Below, piece by piece: positions 33,718-44,949 of a stretch of DNA of 64,000 nucleotides; within the stretch, counting starts at the first letter, position 1; each line of letters begins with the position of its first letter. Origin of the DNA: Typhlomys cinereus (lineage: Eukaryota; Chordata; Mammalia; Rodentia; Platacanthomyidae); contig JALPQD010000245.1 in assembly GCA_023101885.1 (NCBI GenBank), forward strand, positions 2,853,376 through 2,917,375, read 5' to 3'. The translations under genes and the position numbers were made by a program. The notes beneath the pieces are model-generated. The model did not search any database and was not told the origin of the DNA. It saw only the letters and a program-made list of their open reading frames with translations.

Positions 33718-34848
33718 GTGCATGCTGTGTGAGCGTGTGTGCTCTGTGTGTGTGCATGCTGTGTGAGCGTGTGTGCTCTGTGTATGTGCATGCTATGTGA
33801 GCGTGTGTGCTCTGTGTGTGTGCATGCTGTGTGAGCGTGTGTGCTCTGTGTGTGTGCATGCTGTGTGAGCGTGTGTGCTCTGTGTATGTGCATGCTATGT
33901 GAGCGTGTGTGCTCTGTGTGTGTGCATGCTGTGTGAGCATGTGTGCTCTGTGTGTGTGCATGCTGTGTGAGCGTGTGTGCTCTGTGTGTGTGCATGTTGT
34001 GTGAGCGTGTGTGCTCTGTGTATGTGCATGCTATGTGAGCGTGTGTGCTCTGTGTGTGTGCATGCTGTGTGAGCATGTGTGCTCTGTGTGTGGCATGCTG
34101 TGAGCGTGTGTGCTCTGTGTGTATGCATGTTGTGTGAGCATGTGTGCTCTGTGTATGTGCATGCTATGTGAGCGTGTGTGCTCTGTGTGTGTGCATGCTG
34201 TGTGAGTGTGTGTGCTCTGTGTGTGTGCATGCTGTGTGAGCGTGTGTGCTCTGTGTGTGTGCATGCTGTGTGAGCATGTGTGCTCTGTGTATGTGCATGC
34301 TATGTGAGCGTGTGTGCTCTGTGTGTGTGCATGCTGTGTGAGCGTGTGTGCTCTGTGTGTATGCATGTTGTGTGAGCATGTGTGCTCTGTGTGTGCATGC
34401 TGTGTGAGCGTGTGTGCTCTGTGTGTGTGGCATGCTGTGTGAGCGTGTGTGCTCTGTGTGTGTGCATGCTGTGTGAGCATGTGTGCTCTGTGTGTATGCA
34501 TGTTGTGTGAGCATGTGTGCTCTGTGTGTGCATGCTGTGTGAGCGTGTGTGCTCTGTGTGTGTGCATGCTGTGTGAGCGTGTGTGCTCTGTGTGCATGCT
34601 GTGTGAGCGTGTGTGCTCTGTGTGTGTGCATGCTGTGTGAGCGTGTGTGCTCTGTGTGCATGCTGTGTGAGCGTGTGTGCTCTGTGTGTATGCATGTTGT
34701 GTGAGCATGTGTGCTCTGTGTGTATGCATGCTGTGTGAGCATGTGTGCTCTGTGTGTGCATGCTGTGTGAGCGTGTGTGCTCTGTGTGTGTGGCATGCTG
34801 TGTGAGCATGTGTGCTCTGTGTGTGGCATGCTGTGAGCGTGTGTTTCC
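33718..34848. repeat. 34-bp minisatellite array, ~33 units
   Basis: The unit is TGTGCTCTGTGTGTGTGCAT followed by GCTGTGTGAGCGTG. Single-base variants (GCG/GCA, GCTG/GCTA/GTTG, GTGTG/GTATG) and 2-4-base length variants mark units. The GTATGTGCATGCTATG variant occurs at about 33781, 33883, 34019, 34152 and 34288, i.e. every three or four units. The minus strand has no stop in any frame over the regular units, giving low-complexity H/T/S-rich frames up to ~290 codons that I do not regard as genes. Confidence 0.95.
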
Positions 34849-36109
34849 CACTGCTCAACTTTCTCCTTGGCTCCTTTATCTCCTTCCATCTCTGTCATAA
34901 GATGACTCCCCAAATACCCGAGGGTGTCTCCGCACTCCGGGATGTTCATTTTCTCTTTGCGCCTTCAGCAGTAGATATTTATTTGCCGTGGACTTCAGTC
35001 TGCAAAGGGAACAATAAACTCTGGGGCTTGTTAAGGCGGGAGAGCAATCTCAGCTGTATTTCTCCTCCTCCGCGGGCATCCGGAGACCTCGGCGCGGTGT
35101 CTTCTCCCTCCTTCGGGCTTCCCATTTCTCAAAAGTGCAGATCCACACCAGGGCCCATTTTTCACACCAACCCCCATCATGGAAGATGGGTGCATTTCCT
35201 GGTCAGTACTGGATGGTCACAATACAAGCTGTGTTTGACTCAGAATTAGACTTATAGAGAAGGCAGATGGGGGACAGAGATGCCTGAGAATTGAGTGGGT
35301 GGCCGAGGGAGGCTAGGGATGCCCTTGGCTTGGAAGGGCCCTCGTGCCCTGTCCTGAAAGTCGGGCTTGAGGACCAGTTCAAATGTTATGAACCCGAGCC
35401 CAATCCTGCAATTTGTGTTTGGTCCCTGAATATTTTGAAAGACTGATCTCTGCCCACCTCTCGTTTTGCTTTGAGGCCGCTCTCGTTGAGAATGATCACT
35501 CAGTACCAAACCTCTTTGAATTCCAAGGGCATCTTTGATTCGGCCAGTGTTCACATGGTAAAATATAATGAGTCAAGATAACAGAAAAAGGAAGGGCCTG
35601 AGAGAGAGCTGGAGAGTAATACATTTCGGAGGAATCCCTGTGTTTCTTTTTGCATGCTGGTTACAAGATCCCACACTTTACTCAATAAGCTTTTGCTGGT
35701 GATAATATTTGCTGTAAATGCTTGACAGTTATGGTGCAATGTTCGCTGGGAAGTAAGAAACAATGCCAGTGGTTTCCTGGGAATGTGAGCCTGTTATTCT
35801 CATCTGATTATTTTCAGGTGTGAGAGACATAAAGTCTGCTGTAGTGGGTTAGCCACGAGGACATTTATTTTTCCCACATGGAGTTACCACATGAATAGAC
35901 GCATGGTTCTTAACATGATGTGTTGGTGTGTCCACAGCCAATGTCAACCACACAGTGCTCTGGGCATATAGTGACTTTCACATCTTTTGATGACATGAGG
36001 GTGAGGGAATGAGCAAGATTAATGCTCAGCGAGGAATTTGCTCTCCAAATTTGCTACTGATGACAGACAGTGGAAAGTTACAATAATTCATCTCAAAGTC
36101 TAGATGTTT
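34849..36109. other. Unique sequence
   Basis: A short CpG-containing patch at about 35030-35110 (CCTCCGCGGGCATCCGG) is not long enough for a CpG island. A 145-codon plus frame starts inside the minisatellite (34812) and has no domain. Confidence 0.45.
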
Positions 36110-36163
36110 AGAGTTGGCGATGTAGATTATGGTTAGGATACTAGGTTCAACCCCAGAACTCTG
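36110..36163 (+). mobile_element. ID-like tRNA fragment
   Basis: GTTAGGATACTAGGTTCAAC followed by CCCAGAACTCTGA resembles the B-box half of a rodent ID element, immediately before a GA-rich tail. Confidence 0.4.
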
Positions 36164-36290
36164 AAGAGAGAGAGAGAGAAAGAGAGAAAGAGGGAAAAGA
36201 GAGAGGAGGGAAAAGAGAGAGAAAGAGAGAAACAGAAGAGAGAGTGAGAGGAAGGAAAGAAGGAAGCGAGAAAGGAAGGACAGCAGAAGA
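36164..36290. repeat. GA-rich tract
   Basis: Interrupted (GA)n/(GAAA)n/(GGAA)n purine tract, probably grown from the A-rich tail of the ID-like fragment. Confidence 0.9.
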
Positions 36291-37191
36291 GATATAACCT
36301 AAGTCAATATCACTAGTCCCTCTGAACAAATATTGAACCTCCATGAATTTAGCAGATATCTAGGGATTATCCCCAAATAATTACTCTGATAATTGAGATT
36401 TTTAAAAGATGCCCAGTTTAACTGAGAATGATAATTTATTAATAGCTACTTCAGTAGAGCAAAGCAATGCTGTGTGGTCTGACAATTCCTATCACTTCCC
36501 ACTGTGCTTGCCCCTTATTGAACATGCAGTGCCACATGTTCTTTATTAAAATGAAATATCTCATTGAAAATCTGAGAGGATAAATTATTGATGGGCTCAA
36601 TTTAGCCATTTTCTAGTGGAAAGTTCTGTGATTTTCATTTGTAGGGCACACAGTCTCCTTTTTCCAGATAAAACCATCTCCTGGCAGTGAATTTCTATTC
36701 TTGCTGTTGGCTTTTTATGACTCTTACATAAAGTTAACACTGGTTTAATTCTGTATTTTCTAGTGTCAGAAAAAAATGGGCTGGAAGATGGTGTCTTCCC
36801 TGTTGATTCATGCTGGTTCTTTTAAAAAAATTTTTTTACATGCTAATTTTCAAAATGTGTCTTTTAAGCGCCTACTTTCCAGTGCTTAAATTCTTAAAAG
36901 TTCAATGCTTAAACTTTTATATATTCATTTCTGAAAATAAGGATTGGAAACATCATTTTATTATTCCTTTAAAAAGTAAACTGAATAACATTATCTCCCT
37001 CAAGACTTAGGAATTGGATTTGAAATTTGCAGGTCTTAAGTCAGATATTTTTCTATTGCCAGATAAAGTCATTGTCTCTGTAGACTAACAGTCAATTCTC
37101 TTTGGAGAATTGATTTAAATATCTTGATGGGAGAAATGTGTTTGTTTCACTTCCTGTGAGCCTCTTCTCTATAGATGACCTAGGAATCCTA
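36291..37191. other. AT-rich unique sequence
   Basis: No repeat recognised. AT-rich with long T and A runs (36823-36837). Confidence 0.5.
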
Positions 37192-37345
37192 CAGAGGAGG
37201 GAGGAGGGGGAAAGGAAGGGGGAAAAGAGGGAGGGAGCTAGAGGGTCCAGGGAGGGGTGGAGGAAAGGAGGGGACCGGTGTACCTATTAAGTTTGTATGA
37301 GTGGAAATAAATAAATAAATAAATAATTAAAAGAAAAAAGAAAGT
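37192..37345 (+). mobile_element. L1 3' end, sense
   Basis: A G/A-rich tract (37192-37275) with many G runs, then ACCGGTGTACCTATTAAGTT, TGTATGAGTGGAAATAAATA and an (AAAT) tail. The terminal 40 bp match the complement of the start of the L1 at 30014, confirming that both are L1 3' ends. Severely 5'-truncated. Confidence 0.85.
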
Positions 37346-37649
37346 CGCAGCAGATTTCTGTTATGATGAAATGTCTGTCTTCACCCTGCTCACAACGGTA
37401 GCTCAAATAGTCATCCTTGATGACGCTTCTGATGTGCCACCTTAAGGAGGCCTGACAGACCTGGGCTGGGCTTCCAGTGAACTGGATCAAAGGGCAGCTA
37501 TGGCATATGCACCGAGAGAGCAATGTTGTGGACTTTGTAAGGAGACACAGAACAACGTGGCCATGGCTCTGTAACCATGCGGTGGTCTCTTCAACTCCGT
37601 GGTCACAGGCAGGAAATTGGCAAATATGTTTTTAATTAATTAATTAGTT
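37346..37649. other. Unique sequence
   Basis: Nothing recognised. Confidence 0.5.
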
Positions 37650-37840
37650 TATTTGTTGTTATTATTTTTATGCCTGCACACGTGTGTACACGTGTGCTGC
37701 AAGACTCACGTGGAAGTCAGAGGTCAGTTCCTGGGACGGGGGTTCTTTCCTTCCACCATGTGGGATCCGGGGATAAGCTCAGGTCATCAGCTTTGTCAGT
37801 GAGTGGTCTGTTACCTGAGCCATCTTGACAGCCCACCAAA
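37650..37840 (-). mobile_element. B3-like SINE, antisense
   Basis: CACACGTGTGTACACGTGTG, CACGTGGAAGTCAGAGGTCA, TTCCTTCCACCATGTGGGAT, GGATAAGCTCAGGTCATCAG and a head complement CCTGAGCCATCTTGACAGCC. This is the order expected for antisense B3. Confidence 0.75.
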
Positions 37841-38239
37841 TATATAGATATACATTTCTAGCAACAGACTGCATTTCATTCTTTTTTTGCAACTCATGTA
37901 TGCATTGGACATTTTCTTGGAGCATTTGTTACATGGAGATTGAACTCAGGTTAATTAATTAATTGCATCCATGTGACATGTTTGGTGCTGGTTTACTTTT
38001 CCAATTACTTCAGTGTATATCTCACAGAAGAATTTGTATGTCTATAGCGATTCGAGTTTAACATTTTGAGAAGCCATAAGGCTCTTTCTTCAAACTGCCA
38101 GACTCCACGTGACATTAATTGTATTCAGTTGACTAGACTTGTCATTATTACTTTTGCTCAGAACAACTAAACATTTTGGTCTTTATCTGCAAAGCAAGCC
38201 CAAGGAAGAAGATCATGTGTGTTGCAGAGGTGGGAAGAG

Positions 38240-38603
38240 GAGAGGTGTCGCAGTTGTTGTCTCTGCTGCTAGGAGACAACACTTGGACTCCAGCAACTTA
38301 CAGGGAGAAAAGGAGATTTACTTGGTTTATGGTTCCCTAGGGGGGATGTGGTGTATTATGGCGGAAAAGGCGTGGCTGGCTGGCAGAAGCTGGAGGCGGC
38401 CTAAGTCACTGCAGACATCATGGCCGAGAGAGCAAATTGTAGACTGTTCGCAGGAAGCAGAGCCCAGCTAACCAACCTTCAGGCCCACCCCAGTGTTGTG
38501 CCTTCCTCCAGCAAGGTTCTATCTCATAAAGGTGCCACACCCTTCCCAAGCATCATATGTGTCTGTGGGGGACAAATCACATTCAAACCATGACCAGAGA
38601 GAG
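38240..38603 (-). mobile_element. URR1-like element (older subgroup), antisense
   Basis: CAGGGAGAAAAGGAGATTTA, ATGGTTCCCTAGGGGG, ATCATGGCCGAGAGAGC, CTGTTCGCAGGAAGCAGAGC, GGTGCCACACCCTTCCC and TGTGGGGGACAAATCACATT in the antisense order of the 26805-27170 type. Confidence 0.5.
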
Positions 38604-38929
38604 CTCTTGGGTTTTCTGTAACTGAAGATCGTCTTCCATCTGTTGCCGGGACAACTGGCTGTCCACGTGCAAACAAAAATACCACTCCAGGCGCAGACTC
38701 CGCATCTGTTCCCCCCAAACTCATTTTAAAGCCAATAACAGGCTTACATTTAAATTGCAAAACCGGAGGTTTCTGGGAGAAGACACAGAAGACAACGCGC
38801 GTGATCTTGAGCGCGCTGATGAGTTTTCAGACGCGAAGATGGAAGCACAATTTATGAAAGGAAGGCGTGATGGATGGATTTAATTAAAACGGAAAGCGGC
38901 TGCTCGGGGAAAGTCACTTTCAAAAGAAT
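38604..38929. other. Unique sequence, CpG-containing
   Basis: Several CpGs at 38796-38835 (ACAACGCGCGTGATC, GAGCGCGCTGATG). No gene recognised. Confidence 0.45.
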
Positions 38930-39022
38930 AGAACGAGAAGCCAAGGGCTGGAGAAAATATTGACAAAACACGTCCATCCTAAACATGCAAAGAACCCTTA
39001 AGCCTCAACAAAGAGAAAACTT
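38930..39022 (+). mobile_element. Possible L1 ORF2 tail relic
   Basis: GGCTGGAGAAAATATTGACA, CATGCAAAGAACCC and TCAACAAAGAGAAAAC resemble the late ORF2 region (GGGAGAAAATATTTGCAAAC ... AAAGAACTC). Short and stop-containing. Confidence 0.4.
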
Positions 39023-39579
39023 GTATGTGTGCGGCTGCGTTTTATTTCTTTTGTCAGCTTATCAATTGTTCCTTCTGTGGGAAGGCTTAGGGGTTGCTGC
39101 AGAATTTTCAAGAAGCATTTCGATCTAATCTCCGTGCTCCCACACCATCCCAGCACTCATCTCGGTGCTCCCTCGCCACACTTCTGCTCCCTCTGGAACT
39201 TTCCCTCCCCCCAATGTTTCTGATCCCCTCCTTCTTATCCATGGGACATGCTCGGTTCATATCAGTTACTGATGCATCCAATAGATTGCTGCTATTATCT
39301 TACAGCAAATTATCTTTTTTTCACCCGTAAGAGAATAAGTGATTTTCCTTCACTCTGCTTAGCTCCATGTGAGATCCTAGTTGTTACTGGATCCTCACCT
39401 TTCTACTTTTACTTCTTATGAAACACGTTGTTGACCTTTTGCTCTGCACAGTTGTGTGTCTGACAACTTCTCTTTGCTTGTGGTTGTGTGAGAAAATCTT
39501 TGAAGGAGAGTTCCATTGGGTATAGAAGCAGTTCGTTTTTCCAGCACTTAAAATATGGACATCCAGCTTTTTTTTTGCA
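39023..39579. other. Unique sequence
   Basis: Nothing recognised apart from a short T-rich stretch. Confidence 0.5.
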
Positions 39580-39831
39580 GGGGTGTGTGTGTGTATGTGT
39601 ATGTGTATCAAAGGGCATTGTGTGTCCCTGTGGAGGCCCAAGGATGAATTTGGGAATCACCCTGGATTGTGCTACCTCCTTTTTGCTTTGTTCTGGAGTT
39701 TCTCAGGTTCTACCTTCCAGGACTGGAAGTACAGGCCATTACCATTTCTGCCTGGCATTTTAACATGGGATCTAGGATCTGAACTCAGGGCCTTCTGCTT
39801 GCAAAACAGAGGCTTAAAGACACCGATCTTT
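39580..39831 (-). mobile_element. J1 SINE, antisense
   Basis: TGTG tail, CAAAGGGCATTGTGTGTCCC, TGTGGAGGCCCAAGGATGA, TTCTGCCTGGCATTTTAACA, GGATCTGAACTCAGGGCC and a damaged head complement. Confidence 0.9.
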
Positions 39832-40060
39832 CATTCACTTATTTATGTGCGCATGTGTAGTGTGTGGTCTGTCACTGTATGCATGTATGTATATATGTGG
39901 TATGTGTACATGTATGTGCATTAATGTGTGCAAGTGTTCATATGTGGTGTGTGTGCATGTGTGTATGGTCTGTGCATTTATGTGTTATACACATGCATGT
40001 GTATGTACTTGTGGTGTGTGAGCATGTGTAATGTGCATATGTATATGCTGTGCATATCCA
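39832..40060. repeat. TG/TATG-rich low-complexity sequence
   Basis: Irregular TGTGTG, GCATGT and TATGTA words; no stable period. Confidence 0.7.
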
Positions 40061-40264
40061 CATTGTTTGTCTTTCCAAGGTGCTCCTTTGTCTCTGGTTT
40101 TCTGAATTTCAAAAATGACATGCCTACCTATATTATGAGTTCACTTCTCATTAGGAGAACAAACAATGTCTCTTTCATAAAGAAAAATGATATCTCAGCT
40201 CAAAGATAGAGAGACATCGCACAGCCTGTTGCAGAGGACACTTGGCTGTGTCATGGCAGTTGTG

Positions 40265-40265
<1 letters not shown>

Positions 40266-40311
<46 letters not shown>
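40266..40311. repeat. (GT)23 microsatellite
   Basis: Uninterrupted GT dinucleotides, one of the longest pure GT runs here; no SINE body next to it. Confidence 0.97.
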
Positions 40312-40313
<2 letters not shown>

Positions 40314-41150
40314 GACAGTGACTTGGCCAGACAGGGAGCCAGAGAGACCAGGACCCATGACTGCTTCTGAGTTCATGCTGCAGCGATCTGTTAAAATTCT
40401 ACCTCTTAAAAGTCCTGTGTTTGGTGTCACTAGGCTTCTAACACAGGCGGGCCTGACCAATGCACGGCCCTAGGGGGGTCTCAGTTCAAGCATCGTCCAA
40501 ACCATCTAAACCGCAGCGGACAGCCTCCTGTGTTGAGCATTTGTTCTTGTGGGCACTTTTTGAACTTCTGCCTTGGGTTTTCTCTTGCCCTTCCTTTAGA
40601 AGTTCTCTCCTGTTGTTTAAATATGTCCTCACCCCCACCTCTCTTCTCGGGATCGTTCAATGGCACAGCCAGGGCTCCCCATCTGTGAACACAGATTCAA
40701 AGTATGCACTCAAAAAATGTCTCAGTGAACACATCTGAGTTTTTCTTGTACTTATCTTCCTAAGCAAGTTAGTACAACCATTTAAATGGAATTTGCTTTG
40801 TGTCAGGTATTTCAGGTTGTCTGGCGATGATCTACAGTAGTGTGGGAGTGTGTGCGTCATATTGAAATAGTATGTTGTTTTCTATGAAGTGTTTGCACAT
40901 CTGTGGAATTTGATATCTGCAGGAACCCCAGAAACCAATCTTCCCTGGACACAAAGGGGTCTGTGGAATGCAGCGTACCTTCTGAAATTATCTTGAGAGT
41001 TCTTAAATGCCTAATGTATTTACTTGCCTATTTTCTTGCAATCATGGCTTAGTTTGGACAGCGCTTTTAGCCGACTGCCATTTACCAGGTCTGTATCTAG
41101 CTTAGTTAGGAATTCATCAGGAGCACCCTTCATTTCTACACGGGGTTATT
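40312..41150. other. Unique sequence
   Basis: No repeat or gene recognised. Confidence 0.5.
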
Positions 41151-41290
41151 ATTTTTTTTTTCTTTTCGTTTTCAAGTGCTGGTTGAGACAGGGTCTCGCA
41201 TAGCCCAGACTGGATTCTTCCTGTTTGCAGCACCCACCTGCCCTTGTGTCATGACCACTTCTTCCATGGGAGCCCTTGGCAGATTAATTA
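41151..41290 (-). mobile_element. Diverged B1-like SINE, antisense
   Basis: A T run followed by GGTTGAGACAGGGTCTCGCA, TAGCCCAGACTGGATTC, the B1/Alu antisense signature, then degraded sequence with ACCCACCTGCC. Confidence 0.55.
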
Positions 41291-41580
41291 CGCTGCTTTA
41301 AATTCTCCATGTGATAATTTAACATCTGTGTGATATTTGAATCTGGTTCTCATGCTTGCTTTGGCTTACTATGTCTAATCAGACAGACAGCTGCTTTTAT
41401 TTTCTTTTGATATTAATTTAGACTTTTTTTTCATGAAAAGCCAAAGTAGTCCTTGGTAATAACTACTGCAGCAAATAAGCTCTTGGTGTAAGATTTTTTT
41501 TTTTTTTTTACTGCTCTTTCTGTGAGTTGAGATGTTTGATTTTTACTCTCTTTATGTGACAGTCTTCAAATTGTCCTGGA

Positions 41581-41850
41581 TTCCTTTGCTTTTTTAAAAA
41601 CTTTATTTATTTTATTCATTTCTTATGTGTGCATGTCAAAGGACACTATGTGTCTCTGTGGAGGCCAAGTGTGACTTTGGGAACCATACTGAATTGCTTC
41701 TACCTCCTTTTTGCTTCCCTCGGATTTCCCAGGCTCTGCTGCCATTTTCCCTTGGCGTTTTTACATGGGACTTAGGATCCAAACTCAGGACCTTCTGCTT
41801 GTAAGACAGAGTCTTAACCCCTGAGCCATCTCTCTAGCTGTTTCCTTTGC
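41581..41850 (-). mobile_element. J1 SINE, antisense, with short target duplication
   Basis: TTCCTTTGC at 41581-41589 and 41842-41850 flanks a body with GTCAAAGGACACTATGTGTC, TTGGCGTTTTTACATGGGAC and CCTGAGCCATCTCTCTAGCT. A 9-bp duplication is short for L1-mediated insertion but both edges fit. Confidence 0.85.
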
Positions 41851-41939
41851 ATTTTGTGTTTCCAATTTTCTCTTAGCTTTGGGACTCATGGGATTTTGTC
41901 CCAGGGGGCGTTAGTGAGGCAGCAACTTCAGAATCTCAA

Positions 41940-42180
41940 GGCTGGGGAGCCGGCACAGTGCATAAAGCACTTGATCTATAAGCAGGATCCATAGGATCTT
42001 TCTGAAAGCCAGATGTGGCAGCACCAGCACCTATAACCCCTGCGCACCCACAGGAAATGGGAGACAGACACATGCTCTACAAGTTTGTGGGCCACTTCGC
42101 CCAACTTAGAGACCCTGCCTCAGACCAGGGGGCAAGGTGAGAAGTGATGCCTGGAAATAGTTCTCTAAGTCTACATGCAG
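41940..42180 (+). mobile_element. B4-like SINE, sense
   Basis: GGCTGGGGAGCCGGCACAGT head, CATAAAGCACTTGATCTATA, GCACCTATAACCCCTGCGCA, AGAGACCCTGCCTCAGACCA and GCAAGGTGAGAAGTGATGCC, followed by a CA-rich tail. This order fits B4/RSINE-type composites. Confidence 0.6.
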
Positions 42181-42480
42181 TAATGGCATTGCATGCACAC
42201 ACAAACACATAACACAACACACAACTCATAGCACACACATATACACAAACACAGGACACACACAGCACACACACAACACACAGCACACATAAGCATACAT
42301 CACACACAACACCTAGTATACACAAGCATACATCACTCACAATACACACACAGCATACAGACACACAGTACATGCTACACAACACACACAAACATACACC
42401 ACATACACACCATACATAACAGGCATACAACACACATAACAGGCACACACAGAAGACACAACACACACATACATACACAT
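42181..42480. repeat. CA-rich expanded SINE tail
   Basis: Imperfect ACACAC, AACACA and CATACA words over 300 bp, grown from the tail of the B4-like SINE. The minus-strand frame through it (42077-42502) is only C/V/L-rich low complexity. Confidence 0.85.
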
Positions 42481-42689
42481 TTTGGGGCTCTTCCAAGACC
42501 ATGGATTACTAGAGCTTTTTATCCTTAGCCTAGCATAGACTCAGCTATCAAATGTTCATCCAAATTGCTATTGAAATATATGTTTCATGTTGTGGGTCCA
42601 GTAACTTCTGCCTAAGTAGTCAGATTACAGTCATTTCTTTCTAGATTCTTCTTTATTTTCTGATTGTGAGTAGTGGCTTGACCTCAGAA

Positions 42690-43035
42690 CTCACTTTTTT
42701 TAATCTTTAAGAATTTCATATGTGAATTCATATGTGAATACAATGAATTTATGATATTTTCACCCTTAATTATCCAATACCACCCCTGCTCTATTTCCAA
42801 TTACAAACCTTCTGCCTTACCGGTCTCCCTCCTGCTTTCTTGCCTTTTTGCCTGTGTGGCCTGCCGAGTTTCATCTGGGTTGCCTTTGATGGCATTTTCC
42901 TGAGTACTTACTGGAGCACAAATCACACACCAGTAGGGAGACCACTAAGGAAAGCACCCCCCCTCATGCAGCATTAACTCTCACCAGTCTCTCAGATAGG
43001 TGTGGGATCTCTTGAGATCTTTCCCTTCCATGGTG
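42690..43035 (-). mobile_element. L1 3' UTR fragment (type B), antisense
   Basis: TTTAAGAATTTCATATGTGA, TATTTCCAATTACAAACCTT, TGATGGCATTTTCCTGAGTA, GAGACCACTAAGG, CTCACCAGTCTCTCAGATAG and GGTGACATGTTGATAAG are colinear with 56490-57235 and 58635-59136. Confidence 0.6.
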
Positions 43036-43072
43036 ACATGTTGATAAGCCAAATCTCATGTACTTGTGTTAA

Positions 43073-43511
43073 GTATACTCTCATAGTTAGGCATTAGGTG
43101 TCAACTTGACAGTTGAGAGTTTCAGCTCTGGGCAATTTGTAGAGAACTAGTGGTTGAGTTAAGCCCAGAGCAAACCTGCAGGAGATAGTTTAACTGATGG
43201 GGAAGGACCAGCCCACATTGCGTGGGACTAAGCCTTGGAATAAAATACAGAGAGCTGGTTGAGAGAGTCGGCATCCTTGTATACACTTGGCCAGACATGC
43301 TGGTCTGGCAAATAAGGATTGTCCGTCTCTCAGCCATTGTGTAGAGATAGTGTAGTCAGTTCCCTCTATCCTGGTGTTGGTGTGAGCTCTCCTGCTAAGA
43401 TGGACAAACAACTATAACCAGAATTGTAAAAGAAAATAAATCCTTTGTTCCCTTAAGCCGTTTGATGGTGATTCTATCAGCAACCATGCAGGCGAACTGC
43501 AATATATACAC
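43073..43511 (+). mobile_element. URR1-like element, copy 4
   Basis: Body 43081-43503 from TCATAGTTAGGCATTAGGTG to GCAGGCGAACTGCAAT. Flanks GTATACTC (43073-43080) and ATATACAC (43504-43511) agree at 6 of 8 positions, consistent with a decayed 8-bp target duplication. Confidence 0.85.
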
Positions 43512-43689
43512 AGCGGGAAGCAGTGAGGACTTATAGCAGGTTTCATATGCACTACGAACTCATCATAATAGATGATGAAATTCAGTACATTCAGATAATT
43601 GTAAATTAAAAATCTTCAAACTCTATTTCACAGTCAATGTTCTTAGTCTTGTCAAAATTAAAAGTATTTCCCTTTAAAACTGCCTGTTT

Positions 43690-43895
43690 TGATGGAAAAA
43701 AAAAGACAACTCGAAAATGATCTTTGCAAACCACGTATTCTACTGAGGAGCTGTATGAGGAATATGAACAAATGGTTCAAGCTCAACAATTAAAGAACCC
43801 TAAGCATCCACTTAGAATATGTGCAAAAATATCAACAGATGAATGAATACAATCCACAGACATCTAGCACAGCATTACAGAGAAATGTAAATGTA
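43690..43895 (+). mobile_element. L1 ORF2 tail relic, sense
   Basis: GAAAATGATCTTTGCAAACC, GCTCAACAATTAAAGAACCC, ATGTGCAAAAATATCAACAG and TTACAGAGAAATGTAAAT follow the 3' end of L1 ORF2 (GGGAGAAAATATTTGCAAAC...GGGAAATGCAAAT). No intact frame. Confidence 0.6.
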
Positions 43896-44828
43896 AAGTT
43901 CTTTGAGGAAGAATTTCCAAAGAATTAGGCTCTGTAGAGAAAAAATCAAGTTCAGATGCTTAGAGACTTTGAGGTTTGGGCCCCATAAATGTGGAGAGCA
44001 GACTCGCAGTTGGAGGGGGATAAGGGGCTGGGAGCAAGAAAGGCTGAAGCTCTCAAAGCCTGTGGCAAGTCCTTCTGATGTCTAAGAAGTCAATTTCCTG
44101 ACTGCTTTAGTGCCATGATGCGGATTGCAATATTGAACTATTTATTGTTTTTCAAGATAACCTGGAAGAGGAACCTGGCAAAGCACTCAGGTGATCTCTT
44201 TGTATTGTCTCTTGCAACCATATGAATAATAAAAATTAGTATAAATAATGCAAAAGTGAGCTAAAAATTTTAATTTAAGAAAAAGTTGGGCAATAGAACA
44301 GAGACTTGCCATGCACCCTTTAGCCGGATTTCCCAAATGTGACCATTTCATTCTACTTTTGGTTGTAGTTTATAAAGGAAAAAAAAAAAAAAACAAGGGC
44401 ACTCTCTTACAACACCCAAGTACAAGATATAAACCAGGAAGTTATCACGGCTGCTGTTGCATCTTCCCATCCTTTGGAGCATCCTCTCTTGATCCCACAT
44501 CAATAAGAATGCTGCTTTGCACTTATGTGTGCTGCCTGTTTACCCTCCTTCCATCTGTGGCTCTGCAGTCTTCTCTGTCTCTTTGGTGATCTTGTTGGTC
44601 TGAAGAGAAGTTGCTAAGGCTGCAGCATGCTGCTCCTTAGGGGTTTTAGGGGAACTGCTTGGGATAGTTACAGGTTATGCACCCTGGCAAGAATGTCCCA
44701 GATGCTTTCCTGAATCATGTGCCTGGGTGGGGTACTCCTAAAAGACTTGGGGTTTTGGTCTGCCAGGTTCTATTCTGCAGTGACTGGATTCCACTTCTTT
44801 TGGTAAGTGTAGCCACTGTGAGCAGAGG
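43896..44828. other. Unique sequence
   Basis: An A15-type run lies at 44380-44394; nothing else recognised. Confidence 0.5.
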
Positions 44829-44927
44829 CTTGGAGACAATGTAGCTGTTGGGGATGTTGTACTTGAAGACAATGTAGCTATCAGGGATGTTGCACTTGGA
44901 GATGATATAGCTATCAGGGAAGTTGCA
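44829..44927. repeat. 33-bp tandem repeat, 3 units
   Basis: Units at 44829, 44862 and 44895, each CTTGRAGA..AT.TAGCT followed by RKGGATGTTGYA. The period is a multiple of three, so the minus strand reads an 11-residue repeat (NIPDSYIVFKY type) within an open frame of 81 codons (44715-44960). No known protein recognised. Confidence 0.95.
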
Positions 44928-44949
44928 GTGAGATGAGCAGTTGTCAGTT

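Noticed and set aside
33026..33961. Long open frames on both strands (246 and 293 codons) over TG-rich DNA
   Set aside because: They are translations of the TG-rich repeat and 34-bp minisatellite; composition alone removes stops and the products are C/V or H/T low complexity.
35030..35110. CpG cluster considered as a CpG island promoter
   Set aside because: Too short and too few CpGs; no downstream exon recognised.
42077..42502. 141-codon minus-strand frame rich in C and V
   Set aside because: It is the antisense of a CA-rich SINE tail.
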